The notes under the pieces were generated by a model, which was not told where the DNA came from, did not search any database, and was given only the letters and a program-made list of their open reading frames with translations. From assembly GCF_019049285.1 (NCBI RefSeq), contig NZ_JAGMUL010000145.1:1940-65939 (forward strand): a stretch of DNA of 64,000 bases. The letters run 5' to 3'. The DNA comes from Streptomyces sp. AC550_RSS872. GTDB taxonomy: Bacteria > Actinomycetota > Actinomycetes > Streptomycetales > Streptomycetaceae. Both the position numbers and the translations under genes were made by a program. This document shows, one piece after another, positions 16,699 through 26,883 of the stretch (within the stretch, counting starts at the first letter, position 1; each line of letters opens with the position of its first letter).

Positions 16699-17241
16699 TC
16701 AGCTGCCCTCCGTCACGGGAACGGCGGCGAGGTCCTCGCTCAGCCGGGAGGCGACGGCCGCTGTCGAGCCCGTGTACTTGCCGTCGTAGAGGAGCGGTTC
16801 GCCCTGCATGGCCCAGAAGGCGAGCTTGCCGACGCACATCCCCGGGTAGAGCCGGACCGGGTTGGCGACGGTGATCTCCAGCGTCCAGGGGAAGAGCGCG
16901 CCGCTGTGCCCGAGCGGGGCGGAGAACTGGATCCACACGCCGAGGGTGGAGACCGAGCGGCAGGCGTAGAGGGTGGCCGCGTAGTGCGGGCTGCCCATGA
17001 CCTCCATGGTGCTGCCGAGGTAGAACCGGCCGGGCTCCAGCACCACTCCGGCGGCGTCCATGGTGACGGTGTTGCAGCCCGGCGCGCGTCGGCTGTCCAG
17101 CATCTCCCGGTCGTACACCAGGAGTTCGGGGGCAAGGCGGAATCCGTAGGAGTTGGGTTCGAGCCGGGCGGGGTCGAAGTCGTCGATGTGGATCTCGCCG
17201 TCGGCCACCGCACGGGCGATCTCCGGACCGGTGAGGATCAC
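16699..17241 (-). CDS. dCTP-deaminase-fold protein with altered active site
   Basis: A 180-residue single-domain member of the dCTP deaminase/dUTPase family, with the family segments LEPNSYGFRL, VLEPGRFYLG and VRLYPGMCVG. It aligns without gaps to residues 1-180 of the fusion protein at 21697-24162. The E. coli catalytic Ser111 and Arg115 positions are Arg95 and Thr99 here, while the Glu138 position is kept as Glu122. Ordinary dCTP deamination is therefore doubtful. The GTG start at 17241 overlaps the kinase stop (GTGA). It may act on a modified nucleotide, or with the paralogue. Confidence 0.85.
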   Translation of the reverse strand: MILTGPEIARAVADGEIHIDDFDPARLEPNSYGFRLAPELLVYDREMLDSRRAPGCNTVTMDAAGVVLEPGRFYLGSTMEVMGSPHYAATLYACRSVSTLGVWIQFSAPLGHSGALFPWTLEITVANPVRLYPGMCVGKLAFWAMQGEPLLYDGKYTGSTAAVASRLSEDLAAVPVTEGS

Positions 17242-17804
17242 AGTGCACAACTCCCGTACAGCGAACGGACGGTGGCATGGATCGCCGACCGATAGGCGGC
17301 CAGGTCCGCGCTGTTGTCGATCACGACGTCCGGCTCGATCAGGTCGAGGTTCCGGGTCGAGCCGTCGGCGCGGGTGAGGTCGGCCCGGGCGGCCAGCCGG
17401 CCGAGCCGCAGTTGCTCCGCGCTGGTGATCCGCAGGATCCGGAAGCCCAGCGCCCGTAAGGCCGGGGCGTCGACCAGGGGATCGCGCAGGTCGTCGTTGA
17501 CCACGAGGTCGGCCGGGCAGACGGCGAGCCGGGCCGCGAAGTCGTCGACCAGGGCACGCGGGTTGAGCCGGCGCAGATGGCCCGCCAGGTCCTCCATCAG
17601 CACCTGGTCCTGGGCGCCCGCCCGGAGTGGGGCTCCCGCGGTGGCGTAGACGCGGTCCTGCAGTTCGTACAGCGGCCGGGCCAGCGCGATCCGGGCGAAG
17701 CCGAGACCCTGGTCGGCGGCGTACTCCCGCAGCACCGCCGCGCAGGTGGACTTGCCGCTGCCGGAGTGCCCGATCACCGCGATCCGCAGCTGAGGTGCGC
17801 TCAT
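17238..17804 (-). CDS. P-loop kinase, dNMP-kinase-like
   Basis: A 188-residue P-loop protein with Walker A GHSGSGKST at residues 12-20 and the secondary pattern of the deoxynucleoside monophosphate kinase/adenylate kinase group (VVNDDLRDPLVDAPALRALG). It probably phosphorylates a nucleotide or small molecule. A rare TTA codon lies at 17457-17459 (residue 116), predicting bldA dependence. It is coupled by ATGA to the HprK-like gene upstream and by GTGA to the deaminase-fold gene downstream. Confidence 0.75.
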   Translation of the reverse strand: MSAPQLRIAVIGHSGSGKSTCAAVLREYAADQGLGFARIALARPLYELQDRVYATAGAPLRAGAQDQVLMEDLAGHLRRLNPRALVDDFAARLAVCPADLVVNDDLRDPLVDAPALRALGFRILRITSAEQLRLGRLAARADLTRADGSTRNLDLIEPDVVIDNSADLAAYRSAIHATVRSLYGSCAL

Positions 17805-18844
17805 GACGCCTCCGCCAGCACCGCGTCGAAGTCCACATCCAGGGTGCCGGTCAGGCGAACCATCGACAGGTCGGCCAGGTAGGGGCGCATCGCCGACAAG
17901 GTCGCGTAGAAGGCCGCGTAGTCCGGTACCAGGTAGTGCTGCCAGCCGAAGAACGTGGTGTCGACGGCGCGGTCCACGATCCGGTTCAGCTCCATCCAGC
18001 GCGCGGGTTCCTCCTCGACGCGCTCGGCCGCGAACGGCTCGCCGGGGCGGACCTCGGGGAGCAGGATTCCGGCCAGCCGGTGCGGCTCGGGGGTGAACTC
18101 CGATCCCAGCCAGGCCTCGAAGGCGTCCGCGTCCAGCAACAGCTTCCTGCGGTCCGGCAGTTCGGCGGGGTCGAGGCCCGTGTGGGTGCGCACCCAGTCG
18201 ACCAGCGCCGGGTGTTCGCGCAGCGTCCCGGCGCCCACGTAGGGGTAGTCGCGCCAGGGGGTGGCGGTGATGCCGCCGTCCTCGATCCGGCAGAACAGCT
18301 TGTCGCCGGTGAAGTACTGCCAGCCGGGCCGGCTCAGCACCGAGACCAGGGTGGTGGTCTTGCCCGCGCCCTTGGGACCGGCGATCGCGTAGGCACGCCC
18401 GTCACGACGGACCCCGGAGGCGTGCAGGACGACGGTGCCGCGGGTCTCCTCGGTGCGGATGACCAGGTCCCGGATGAAGTCCATCAGCTGGCACACGGAT
18501 CCGTCGGTGATGCCGGCCTCGAACCGCTGGTCCGCCGAGGCGTCCACGGGAACGTCCAGCCGGGTGTGCTCATTGGCGTAGACGAGGCGGTCGCCGTACC
18601 GGGACAGCAGCGCGTGGAAGGTGAACTCCGGGGCCGTACTCTGCCGGATCACCACGGGACGGCCGGACGGGGGGCGGGTGGCGGGGTCGTAGGGGACGAA
18701 GGTGATGTGGAAGGCGGGCTCGTTCGTCGGCCGGTCGGCCAGAGTGTGGCGGAAGAAGCGGGCCACCGGCTCGAAGGCCTTCTCCGCCTCGCCGTGGATG
18801 TCGAAGTGCACAGTGGTGTCAAGGAAGTTCAGGTAGCGGTGCAC
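17801..18844 (-). CDS. HprK-like P-loop kinase
   Basis: A 347-residue protein with an HPr-kinase-like C-terminal domain. VVLHASGV at residues 138-145 precedes Walker A GPKGAGKTT at 156-164, the HprK order. HPr-kinase-like proteins of actinobacteria often sit in biosynthetic clusters and phosphorylate peptides or small molecules rather than HPr. The first 130 residues are an uncharacterised N-terminal domain. The start is taken as the GTG at 18844, with GAGG 5 bases upstream, overlapping the phosphodiesterase end by 16 bases. No ATG gives a plausible full protein. Confidence 0.72.
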   Translation of the reverse strand: MHRYLNFLDTTVHFDIHGEAEKAFEPVARFFRHTLADRPTNEPAFHITFVPYDPATRPPSGRPVVIRQSTAPEFTFHALLSRYGDRLVYANEHTRLDVPVDASADQRFEAGITDGSVCQLMDFIRDLVIRTEETRGTVVLHASGVRRDGRAYAIAGPKGAGKTTTLVSVLSRPGWQYFTGDKLFCRIEDGGITATPWRDYPYVGAGTLREHPALVDWVRTHTGLDPAELPDRRKLLLDADAFEAWLGSEFTPEPHRLAGILLPEVRPGEPFAAERVEEEPARWMELNRIVDRAVDTTFFGWQHYLVPDYAAFYATLSAMRPYLADLSMVRLTGTLDVDFDAVLAEAS

Positions 18845-20511
18845 ACACGCCTCGCAGTGGGGTCGGAGAGTGGCTGACGGGAACGGCCGTCCGGGCTCAG
18901 TCCGAGTTGGCGCAGGGCTACTTGGGCCGGGACGGTGTTGTCGACGGTTCCGAGGTCGACGCCGGGCGACAGCCCGGGGCCTCGTGCGGCGAACACCGCG
19001 TGCAGTCGGGGGTCGCCGTTGTTGGTGATGTGCGCGCCGGGCTTGTGGGCGGAGGCCACCAGCGCGCGGTCGGGCCGGAGCGCGGCCGTGGGCAGGAAGT
19101 CGGGGTCGAACAGCACATGGCGGACCACCGCCGGGTCGCCGCCCGGCGAGGGGGCGAATCCGGCGGTCGCGGGTCGGCCGCCGCCCGGCTCGGTTACGGC
19201 ACGCAGCACCGACTCGGCCCGGTCCAGCAGCGCGCGGGCGGCGGAGCGCGGGACCAGTCCCCCGGGCAGATCCTGGTGGTTGACCCAGAGGGAGCCGTTG
19301 TCCGCGGGGTGGTAGAGCACCGAGGACCGCCTGGGGTCGAGGGCTCCGTCGGGGGTCCGGGCCGCGAGTCCGGCCGCGATCAGTGCCTCGTTGGGGTGCA
19401 CTGTCCAGGCCGTACCGGCGATCCCGTGGTCCGCGCCGAGCAGCACGGTGTCCTGTTCGCCGGCGCGGTCGAGTACTGCTCCGAGCAGCCGGTCCGCCCA
19501 TTCGTAGCAGGTTCTGACGTGGCGCCAGATCTGCTCCGCCACGTCCGGGCGGTGCGCGGCGCTCTTCGGATCGCACCAGCCGATCAGTTCGTGGCCCAGG
19601 TCGTCGGTGGTGGGCAGATAGATCACGACCAGGGCGGCGGTGTGCCGCGTCAGCACCGTGCGCGCCGGGGCCTCGAAGGAGCGGTGCACGCAAGCCACCG
19701 AGGAGAGGAACAGGTCCTCCGCCGAGCCGTCGCCGCCGTCCACGAGCCGCGGTCCGAGCAGCCCCGCCCGGTAGGTGGGGCCGATTCCCTCGCCGGCGAA
19801 GACGGGCAGCCCCTGGGTGAGCGCGTCGGTCAGCGGGCGGTCGTGGCCCACCACGCGAGGCCGCCAGGCGCCGGTCCGCAGCAGTACCCGTTGTCCGCCG
19901 GCCGCGACCATGCGCAGCCAGACTCCGCTGTCCGTGCCCAGTCGCAGTGGCCGCCACTGTGTGTCCCGCTCGCCCAGCGTCACGGAGCGGTCCCCGCAGC
20001 CGACCCGGATCCGGTCGCCCTCGGGCGCCACGTCGAGCGGGTGGGGGCCGACCGTGAAGTGCTGGAGGGCGCCGGTGAGCGGCAGCGCGGCCTGCCGGTC
20101 GATCCGGTCGCTGTACGCCTCCACCGCCACGTCGACGCCCGGCTCGGCTTGTCCGTCGGCGCCGATCGTCCAGGGGACGTGCACGGCCGCGGTGCGCAGC
20201 CCGGCTTCGGCGGCCGTCCGCCACACGGTCGGCGCGGCGCAGCGGCCCGGCGCGAAGGCGGCCGACGACTCCTCGATCGCGCCGCCGGTGCCGGGGATCC
20301 GGAAGCCGGTGACACCGTGCCGCTCCGGCCAGGTGCCGGTGAACAGCGTGGCCAGCGAAGGCGGGGTCTGGCAGTTGGGGGCCGGCGGACGCGCCGCCGC
20401 GCTGATCCCGGCGGCCCGCAGCCGGGCCGTGTGGGGCAGTGCGCCCTGCGCGGTCAGCCGCTCCACGATCCAGTGGGCCGCCGCGTCCCAGACCAGCCAG
20501 TACACCGTCAC
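18829..20511 (-). CDS. Type I phosphodiesterase/nucleotide pyrophosphatase-like protein
   Basis: A 560-residue member of the alkaline phosphatase superfamily. The metal and nucleophile motifs are WDAAAHW near the N terminus, TPPSLATLFTGTWPERHG with the catalytic Thr/Ser, DDLGHE in the middle and GADHGIAG later. The family cleaves phosphodiester or pyrophosphate bonds, including NTPs and nucleotide sugars. No signal peptide is seen, so it acts in the cytoplasm, consistent with pathway work. The GTG start at 20511 overlaps the CYTH-like gene stop (GTGA). Confidence 0.82.
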   Translation of the reverse strand: MTVYWLVWDAAAHWIVERLTAQGALPHTARLRAAGISAAARPPAPNCQTPPSLATLFTGTWPERHGVTGFRIPGTGGAIEESSAAFAPGRCAAPTVWRTAAEAGLRTAAVHVPWTIGADGQAEPGVDVAVEAYSDRIDRQAALPLTGALQHFTVGPHPLDVAPEGDRIRVGCGDRSVTLGERDTQWRPLRLGTDSGVWLRMVAAGGQRVLLRTGAWRPRVVGHDRPLTDALTQGLPVFAGEGIGPTYRAGLLGPRLVDGGDGSAEDLFLSSVACVHRSFEAPARTVLTRHTAALVVIYLPTTDDLGHELIGWCDPKSAAHRPDVAEQIWRHVRTCYEWADRLLGAVLDRAGEQDTVLLGADHGIAGTAWTVHPNEALIAAGLAARTPDGALDPRRSSVLYHPADNGSLWVNHQDLPGGLVPRSAARALLDRAESVLRAVTEPGGGRPATAGFAPSPGGDPAVVRHVLFDPDFLPTAALRPDRALVASAHKPGAHITNNGDPRLHAVFAARGPGLSPGVDLGTVDNTVPAQVALRQLGLSPDGRSRQPLSDPTARRVCTAT

Positions 20512-21707
20512 CGGCGGGGCTCCGGCTCCGGCCTGGCGGCCACCACGTCACGCAGGAAGCTGCGCTTGGAGTAGAAGGAGCGCTCCTTGGCCCAGCCGCG
20601 GTCGGCGAGGAATCCGCGCACCCACGCGTCGACGCGGTCCATCTCCGCCACCACCTCGCCCTCCTCGTGGTCGAGGACGTTGCGGGAACGGAGGTACTCC
20701 ACCTCGCACTGGGACAGCACCACGTCGGGCGCGTCGAGCAGACGGCAGTGGTCGAAGAAGATGCCGTAGATGTGTCCGGTCCGCATCGACTCGCACTGGA
20801 CGTCGTAGCGGACCCGCCGGAACGGCGGCATGGCCCGGACGGTCAGGCCGAGTTCCTCCGCGAGATGGCCGGCGAAGCCCTCGGGGGCGACGTCCACGCC
20901 ATGGGTGAGTTCCTCCCTGCGAGCGAACGAGTCCTCGGCGAACCACTTGCGCTTGAGGATGTTCTTGCCGTCGTAGGAGGGGATGAAGGAGGCGTAGCCG
21001 CGCTCGGACTCGGGGCCGAGGACGTCGAAGAGGTGGTTGTCGTAGTACCAGATCTGGAAGTCCTCGCGGTACTCCGGCCGGCAGCCGGGCAGTTCGCCGT
21101 CCCGCAGCGCCCGCAGCACCTCCATTCCGGCCTCCCAGATGTCCGGGGCCGGGTCGAGGGTGTACTTGTACTCCAGCTCGGTGCCCTTGAAGTGGTTGCG
21201 GAAGTAGAGGTGATGGTTGCCGAGCGGCAGCACAAATCGCTGATGTGCCGTCAGGACATCTTCCAGCCAGTCGAGTTCGTCCACCGGTCCGCGGCCGACC
21301 GGTTCCGCCGTACTGCGGACGAAGCAGGCATCCTCGGCGTGGGCGCGGATCTGCGCATACGCGTGGTAGCCGCCGCCGGGGTGTTCGGACAGGTAGCACA
21401 GGGGTACCAGAGCGGATCCCGCCGAGCCCACCAGGGGCCGCAGGCCGGGACCTGCGATACCGTCCCGGAACAGTTCCTCGCCCTGCGTGAGGGCCCTGCC
21501 CAGCGGACGGCCGTCGCTGGTGAGGGCCACCGCCTCGCAGGTGCCGAGTTCCTCCCAGCGGACGACCACGGTCGTGCTCGGCCGGACCTCCTCCAGCGGG
21601 GCCACCCGCACCAGGACCACCGGGTCGTCGTCGGTCCGCTGCCTGGTGCCGTTGATCAGGTGGACTCCGCCGAGTACGACCCAGGCGCCTGGTTGGTCAG
21701 TGCTCAT
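20508..21707 (-). CDS. CYTH-like (triphosphate tunnel) protein, uncharacterised
   Basis: A 399-residue protein I do not recognise as a named family. Its second half contains E177-x-E179-x-K181 in TELEYKYTL, the hallmark of CYTH/triphosphate-tunnel enzymes, and later strands such as QCEVEYLRSR that fit the same beta-barrel. CYTH proteins bind or hydrolyse triphosphates or act as cyclases. The N-terminal 140 residues are unassigned. ATG 21707 is chosen because AGGAG lies 8 bases upstream; a TTG at 21728 would be the only alternative. It overlaps the fusion enzyme gene by 11 bases. Confidence 0.65.
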   Translation of the reverse strand: MSTDQPGAWVVLGGVHLINGTRQRTDDDPVVLVRVAPLEEVRPSTTVVVRWEELGTCEAVALTSDGRPLGRALTQGEELFRDGIAGPGLRPLVGSAGSALVPLCYLSEHPGGGYHAYAQIRAHAEDACFVRSTAEPVGRGPVDELDWLEDVLTAHQRFVLPLGNHHLYFRNHFKGTELEYKYTLDPAPDIWEAGMEVLRALRDGELPGCRPEYREDFQIWYYDNHLFDVLGPESERGYASFIPSYDGKNILKRKWFAEDSFARREELTHGVDVAPEGFAGHLAEELGLTVRAMPPFRRVRYDVQCESMRTGHIYGIFFDHCRLLDAPDVVLSQCEVEYLRSRNVLDHEEGEVVAEMDRVDAWVRGFLADRGWAKERSFYSKRSFLRDVVAARPEPEPRR

Positions 21708-24162
21708 CCTCGATGCTCCTTCCGGCAACGGTGATCGCGCCGTCGCTGATGACCGCCTCGCCGCCGTCCGGCAGCGCGCCGAGGTCCGCGACCAGCGCCG
21801 GGACCTTGGCCTCGCGCAGCAGGATGGCGAGATGGCAGAGGACCGAGCCCTCCTCGAAGACGAAGCCCGCCACCGCCCCGATCAGGACCGAGAGCACCGC
21901 GTAGGGGCGGCCCACCCGCACCACCGGCGGGGCGGGCATGGCCTGGATCTTCTCCAGCAGACGGGTGATCTCGTTGTGCTCGGTGACGTCCTTGCTGCGG
22001 TCCACGCTCACCGCGGGACCGACCGAGAGCCGGCCGAGCAGTTCGTCGTCGGCCAGCGAGAGCAGCGGTCCGCGCGCCGACCCCGCGGAGACCAGCGTGC
22101 CGCGCTCACCGGACAGCATGTCGCCGGCGAGCAGCGAGTAGTCGACGAAGTACGGCACACCGTCGGCGAACACCCACTCCACCGTGGCGTCGCCGTACCG
22201 GTCGTGCATACGGCCGGTGAAGGCCGCCATCCGTTCCAGATGCGGGACCAGATCGGCCGGTACGTCGCCTTCTCCGCCCTCGGGGCTCCAGACGAACGAA
22301 CGGGCGCCCGCCGTACCGCGGTTGAGGGCGAGCAGTCCGTCGGGGGTGTACTCGACCAGCAGGTCGGTCCCGGACCGGCGGGTGATCAGGCCGAGTTCGC
22401 CGCGGATGAAGTCCCGTACCACCACCGCCTGCGGCTGGTCCGCGGCCGCCGCGCCGCGGGTGATCTCGTCGAGCCGGTCCGGCACCTGGTCCTTGGGGAG
22501 CACGATCTGCCGCAGCGTGGCGCCGAAGTCCAGGACGCACTCGGTGCCGGCGCCGGTCGCCAGCACGTGCCGGATCCGCTCCCGGGCCTCGGGGGTGGAC
22601 AGGTTCCGTGCGGTGAAGCCGATCAGCCAGCCCGCGCCGACCGCGAGGCCGAGCTCCTGAGCCAGCCGGTGCGCTGGACCGCGCTTTGCGGTGTACCCGG
22701 CGTACACCTCGGCGACGTCACCGAGGTGCGTGCCGGCGGGCGGGTCCTCGAAGTAGAGCCTGGTGGACCAGATTCCGGCCGGTGCACCACCCTGACCGAC
22801 CGACCGGCGGGCGGTCACCGGTCGTACCTGGACTATGTGCAGGCCTTCGGCGTCGGCGGCCCACTCCACGTCCACCTCGCAGCCGCGCAGGTCCCGCAAC
22901 TCCCGGCAGGCGTCGGCCACTTCCTCCAGGACCGGCTCGTCGAGCACGTCGCCGGGGACGGCCGAGGCCCGCATGGGCACCGCCACTCCCGCGACCAGTT
23001 CCTCGGCCAGCCCCTCGGTGTACTCGATCTCCACGGCGTCCGAGGCACTGTCGAGCCCGGTGAAGGCCACACCGGCCAGCCTCGGACGCACCAGCCGCTG
23101 AACGATCACCGCGAGCCGGGGTTCCGGGTCGAAGTCCCCGGCCCGTACCCGGGCCGCGACCGCCGAGCCCGCGTAGTGGGAACGCCAGCACTCCTCCACG
23201 GCCGCGATCACCCCGTCGGCCCCACGCGCGCCCAGCACGCTGCGATGGATCCCGGCCAGGCTGCTGCTGGTGCCGTCCTCGGCGAGTCCGGAGGAGCGGA
23301 CCGCGAACTCGGACGCCTGCGGATCACCGAACACGTCGGCCAGCCGGGCGGTGAGCAGGTCGCGCAGGTCCTGGGGCATGTCCAGGTCCGCCACCGCCGC
23401 CTCGATCCCGGCCGTGACCTCGGTGAAGAACGCGCCGACCGTGGCCCGCATCTCCTCGAACAGGGCGCCGAGCGTGCCGCGGGCCGCGGGGCCGATCGCC
23501 TGGACGAACTCCCCGGCGGGGACGGCGAAGGCGGTCGGTACCCGGAACGTCCGGGAAGCCCTGGCGAGCGAGGCGAACTTGTGGCCGACGTCCGCCGGGT
23601 CCGCGTCGGTGCCGAGCCCGGGCAGCCGTTGCCGGGACAGCTGCCGGTCGAAGTCCTTGTGGATGTCACTGGAGCGAGGGCCGACAGCGCCCTGGTACTT
23701 GCCGTCGTACAGCTCGATCTCGCCCTGCGGGCGCCACCACATCATCTGGCCGATGGTCATGCCCGGGTACACCCGCACCCGGTTCACCGTGTAGAGCTGA
23801 AGGGTCCACTGCCCCTCGTAGCCGATGTCCCCCAGGCTGGCGGAGAGGTTGATGAACAGCCCGAGCCGGGCCACGGAGGAGCGCGCGGCGAAGGTCGGCG
23901 CGTAGTGGCGGCTGCCCAGCACCTCCTGGGTGTGGGCGAGGTAGAGCCGGCCCGGCTCCAGGACGTAGCCGTCGGTGGTCATCTCGATGTCGACGCAGGC
24001 GTTCTCCCGGCGCGGGTCGAGCGGCATCTCCGAGTAGACCCTGAGCCGGCTGCCGAGCCGGAAGTTGTAGCTGTTCGGATTGACCTGCTCAGGGGTGAAC
24101 GGCTCGATGGTGATGCGTTGGTTCGTGCGTTCCCGCGCGATCTCGCTTCCAGTAAGGATCAT
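21697..24162 (-). CDS. dCTP-deaminase-fold / PEP-synthase-type fusion enzyme
   Basis: An 821-residue fusion. Residues 1 to about 165 are a dCTP deaminase fold with R94-S95-S96 and R99 intact but Gln122 where catalytic Glu138 is expected. Residues about 200-490 match the PEP/pyruvate-binding ATP-grasp-like domain of PPDK/PEP synthase (AVRSSGLAEDGTSSSLAG). The C-terminal 80 residues are a swivelling phosphohistidine domain, with His777 in CHLAILLRE. Together these suggest ATP- or PEP-driven phosphoryl transfer to a small molecule, as in rifampicin phosphotransferase. The ATG at 24162 is chosen for AAGGAG 5 bases upstream, in preference to a GTG at 24168. Confidence 0.85.
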   Translation of the reverse strand: MILTGSEIARERTNQRITIEPFTPEQVNPNSYNFRLGSRLRVYSEMPLDPRRENACVDIEMTTDGYVLEPGRLYLAHTQEVLGSRHYAPTFAARSSVARLGLFINLSASLGDIGYEGQWTLQLYTVNRVRVYPGMTIGQMMWWRPQGEIELYDGKYQGAVGPRSSDIHKDFDRQLSRQRLPGLGTDADPADVGHKFASLARASRTFRVPTAFAVPAGEFVQAIGPAARGTLGALFEEMRATVGAFFTEVTAGIEAAVADLDMPQDLRDLLTARLADVFGDPQASEFAVRSSGLAEDGTSSSLAGIHRSVLGARGADGVIAAVEECWRSHYAGSAVAARVRAGDFDPEPRLAVIVQRLVRPRLAGVAFTGLDSASDAVEIEYTEGLAEELVAGVAVPMRASAVPGDVLDEPVLEEVADACRELRDLRGCEVDVEWAADAEGLHIVQVRPVTARRSVGQGGAPAGIWSTRLYFEDPPAGTHLGDVAEVYAGYTAKRGPAHRLAQELGLAVGAGWLIGFTARNLSTPEARERIRHVLATGAGTECVLDFGATLRQIVLPKDQVPDRLDEITRGAAAADQPQAVVVRDFIRGELGLITRRSGTDLLVEYTPDGLLALNRGTAGARSFVWSPEGGEGDVPADLVPHLERMAAFTGRMHDRYGDATVEWVFADGVPYFVDYSLLAGDMLSGERGTLVSAGSARGPLLSLADDELLGRLSVGPAVSVDRSKDVTEHNEITRLLEKIQAMPAPPVVRVGRPYAVLSVLIGAVAGFVFEEGSVLCHLAILLREAKVPALVADLGALPDGGEAVISDGAITVAGRSIEDEH

Positions 24163-24243
24163 CAGCACTCCTTGCAGGAGGTGGGGGGCTCGGCGAGGGC
24201 CGGATCGGGACTCGGAGCGGCCGGACCAGAAGAGTCAAAAGAG

Positions 24244-25990
<1,747 letters not shown>

Positions 25991-25998
<8 letters not shown>

Positions 25999-26377
25999 CA
26001 AGGCTTCCCTTCGTGACGGCCTGACGCTCAGAGCCTGTGTCGAGGCTCCCCTTCGTCTCAGCACGCAGGCCGAACACCTCACGGCGCCCGCCCAGCGGGA
26101 CCAGTTCCACCTCTGCGGGCACGCCGGGCTCGAACCGCGCGGCCGTGCCGGCCGGAATGTTCAGCCGCTTCCCGTGGGCCGCCGCCCGGTCGAAGGACAG
26201 GCCCGGATTCGCTTCCGCGAAGTGGTAGTGCGACCCGACCTGCACCGGCCGGTCCGCCGCGTTGACCACCGCCACCACCGTCACCGCACGGCCCCGGTTC
26301 AGTTCGACGTCACCCTCACCCAGCAGGACCTCGCCGGGCACCTGGGGCGCGCGGTCCGGCCCCTCCCCCGCGCTCAC
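25991..26377 (-). CDS. ureB: Urease beta subunit UreB
   Basis: The small structural subunit, 128 residues, with the family segments GEVLLGEGDVELNRG, VGSHYHFAEANPGLSF and GKRLNIPAGTAARFEPG. The GTG start at 26377 overlaps the ureA stop (GTGA) and matches the family's N terminus. The C terminus extends past the usual RAETKGSLD, repeating TKGSLD; this may be a natural tail specific to this copy. Confidence 0.95.
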
Positions 26378-26676
26378 GCGATCGGCCCGTGCACGGTGAC
26401 CAGCTTCGTGCCGTCCGGGAAGGTCGCCTCCACCTGGACGTCGTGGATCATCTCCGCGATGCCCTCCATCACATCTCCCCTGGTCAGCACCGCACGTCCG
26501 GACTTCATCAGCTCCGCCACCGTCCGCCCGTCCCGCGCACCCTCGAGGATGTGCGCGGTCAGGACGGCGATCGCTTCCGGGTGGTTGAGCGCCACACCGC
26601 GCTCCTTGCGCCGCAGCGCCACCTCGGCGGCGACGTGGACGAGGAGACGTTCCTGCTCTCGTGCGGTCAGTCGCAT
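26374..26676 (-). CDS. ureA: Urease gamma subunit UreA
   Basis: A 100-residue subunit with the family sequence MRLTAREQERLLVHVA and NHPEAIAVLTAHILEGARDG. ATG 26676 is chosen because it gives the standard 100-residue length. The in-frame ATG at 26745 overlaps the probable -35 element (26740-26745), so a transcript from that promoter would start downstream of it. UreA leads the ureABC operon, which probably continues into the downstream cluster. Confidence 0.95.
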   Translation of the reverse strand: MRLTAREQERLLVHVAAEVALRRKERGVALNHPEAIAVLTAHILEGARDGRTVAELMKSGRAVLTRGDVMEGIAEMIHDVQVEATFPDGTKLVTVHGPIA

Positions 26677-26715
26677 GGATGCACAACCATTCCCGTTCAG
26701 AAGTACTTCTCCCAG

Positions 26716-26745
26716 AAAGTATTTGGGCGCAGGAATTGATGTCAA
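26716..26745 (-). promoter_or_regulatory. Probable promoter of ureABC
   Basis: On the minus strand TTGACA (26745-26740) and TACTTT (26721-26716) are 18 bases apart, a good vegetative-type promoter, placing the transcript start near 26709 and a leader of about 33 bases to ureA. Confidence 0.55.
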
Positions 26746-26770
26746 CGATTCAATGAACCTCTCAGCAAAC

Positions 26771-26786
26771 GTAACTTGCTGGAAAC
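26771..26786. promoter_or_regulatory. Putative GlnR box between ureA and the ATP-grasp gene
   Basis: GTAAC-n6-GAAAC (26771-26775 and 26782-26786) is an exact match to the core GlnR consensus gTnAc-n6-GaAAc. It lies 25 bases upstream of the ureA -35 element and directly before the promoter of the divergent gene, so it could govern both. GlnR assignment is inferred from the motif and from urease being a known nitrogen-regulated gene. Confidence 0.5.
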
Positions 26787-26795
26787 TTGAGCTTG

Positions 26796-26826
26796 TTGAC
26801 AGTCACTCCCCATCGAGAAAATAGTT
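26796..26826 (+). promoter_or_regulatory. Candidate promoter for the ATP-grasp gene
   Basis: TTGACA at 26796-26801 is followed 18-19 bases later by AATAGT/ATAGTT (26820-26826), about 57 bases before the ATG at 26884. Confidence 0.4.
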
Positions 26827-26883
26827 CATCCAGGAAACATCTCCTCGCATCCCCTCAAGCCCAGGGGCAACCGAGAGGCACAC

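Noticed and set aside
26677..26745. Upstream extension of ureA to the ATG at 26745
   Set aside because: It covers the likely -10 and -35 elements and exceeds the 100-residue family length.
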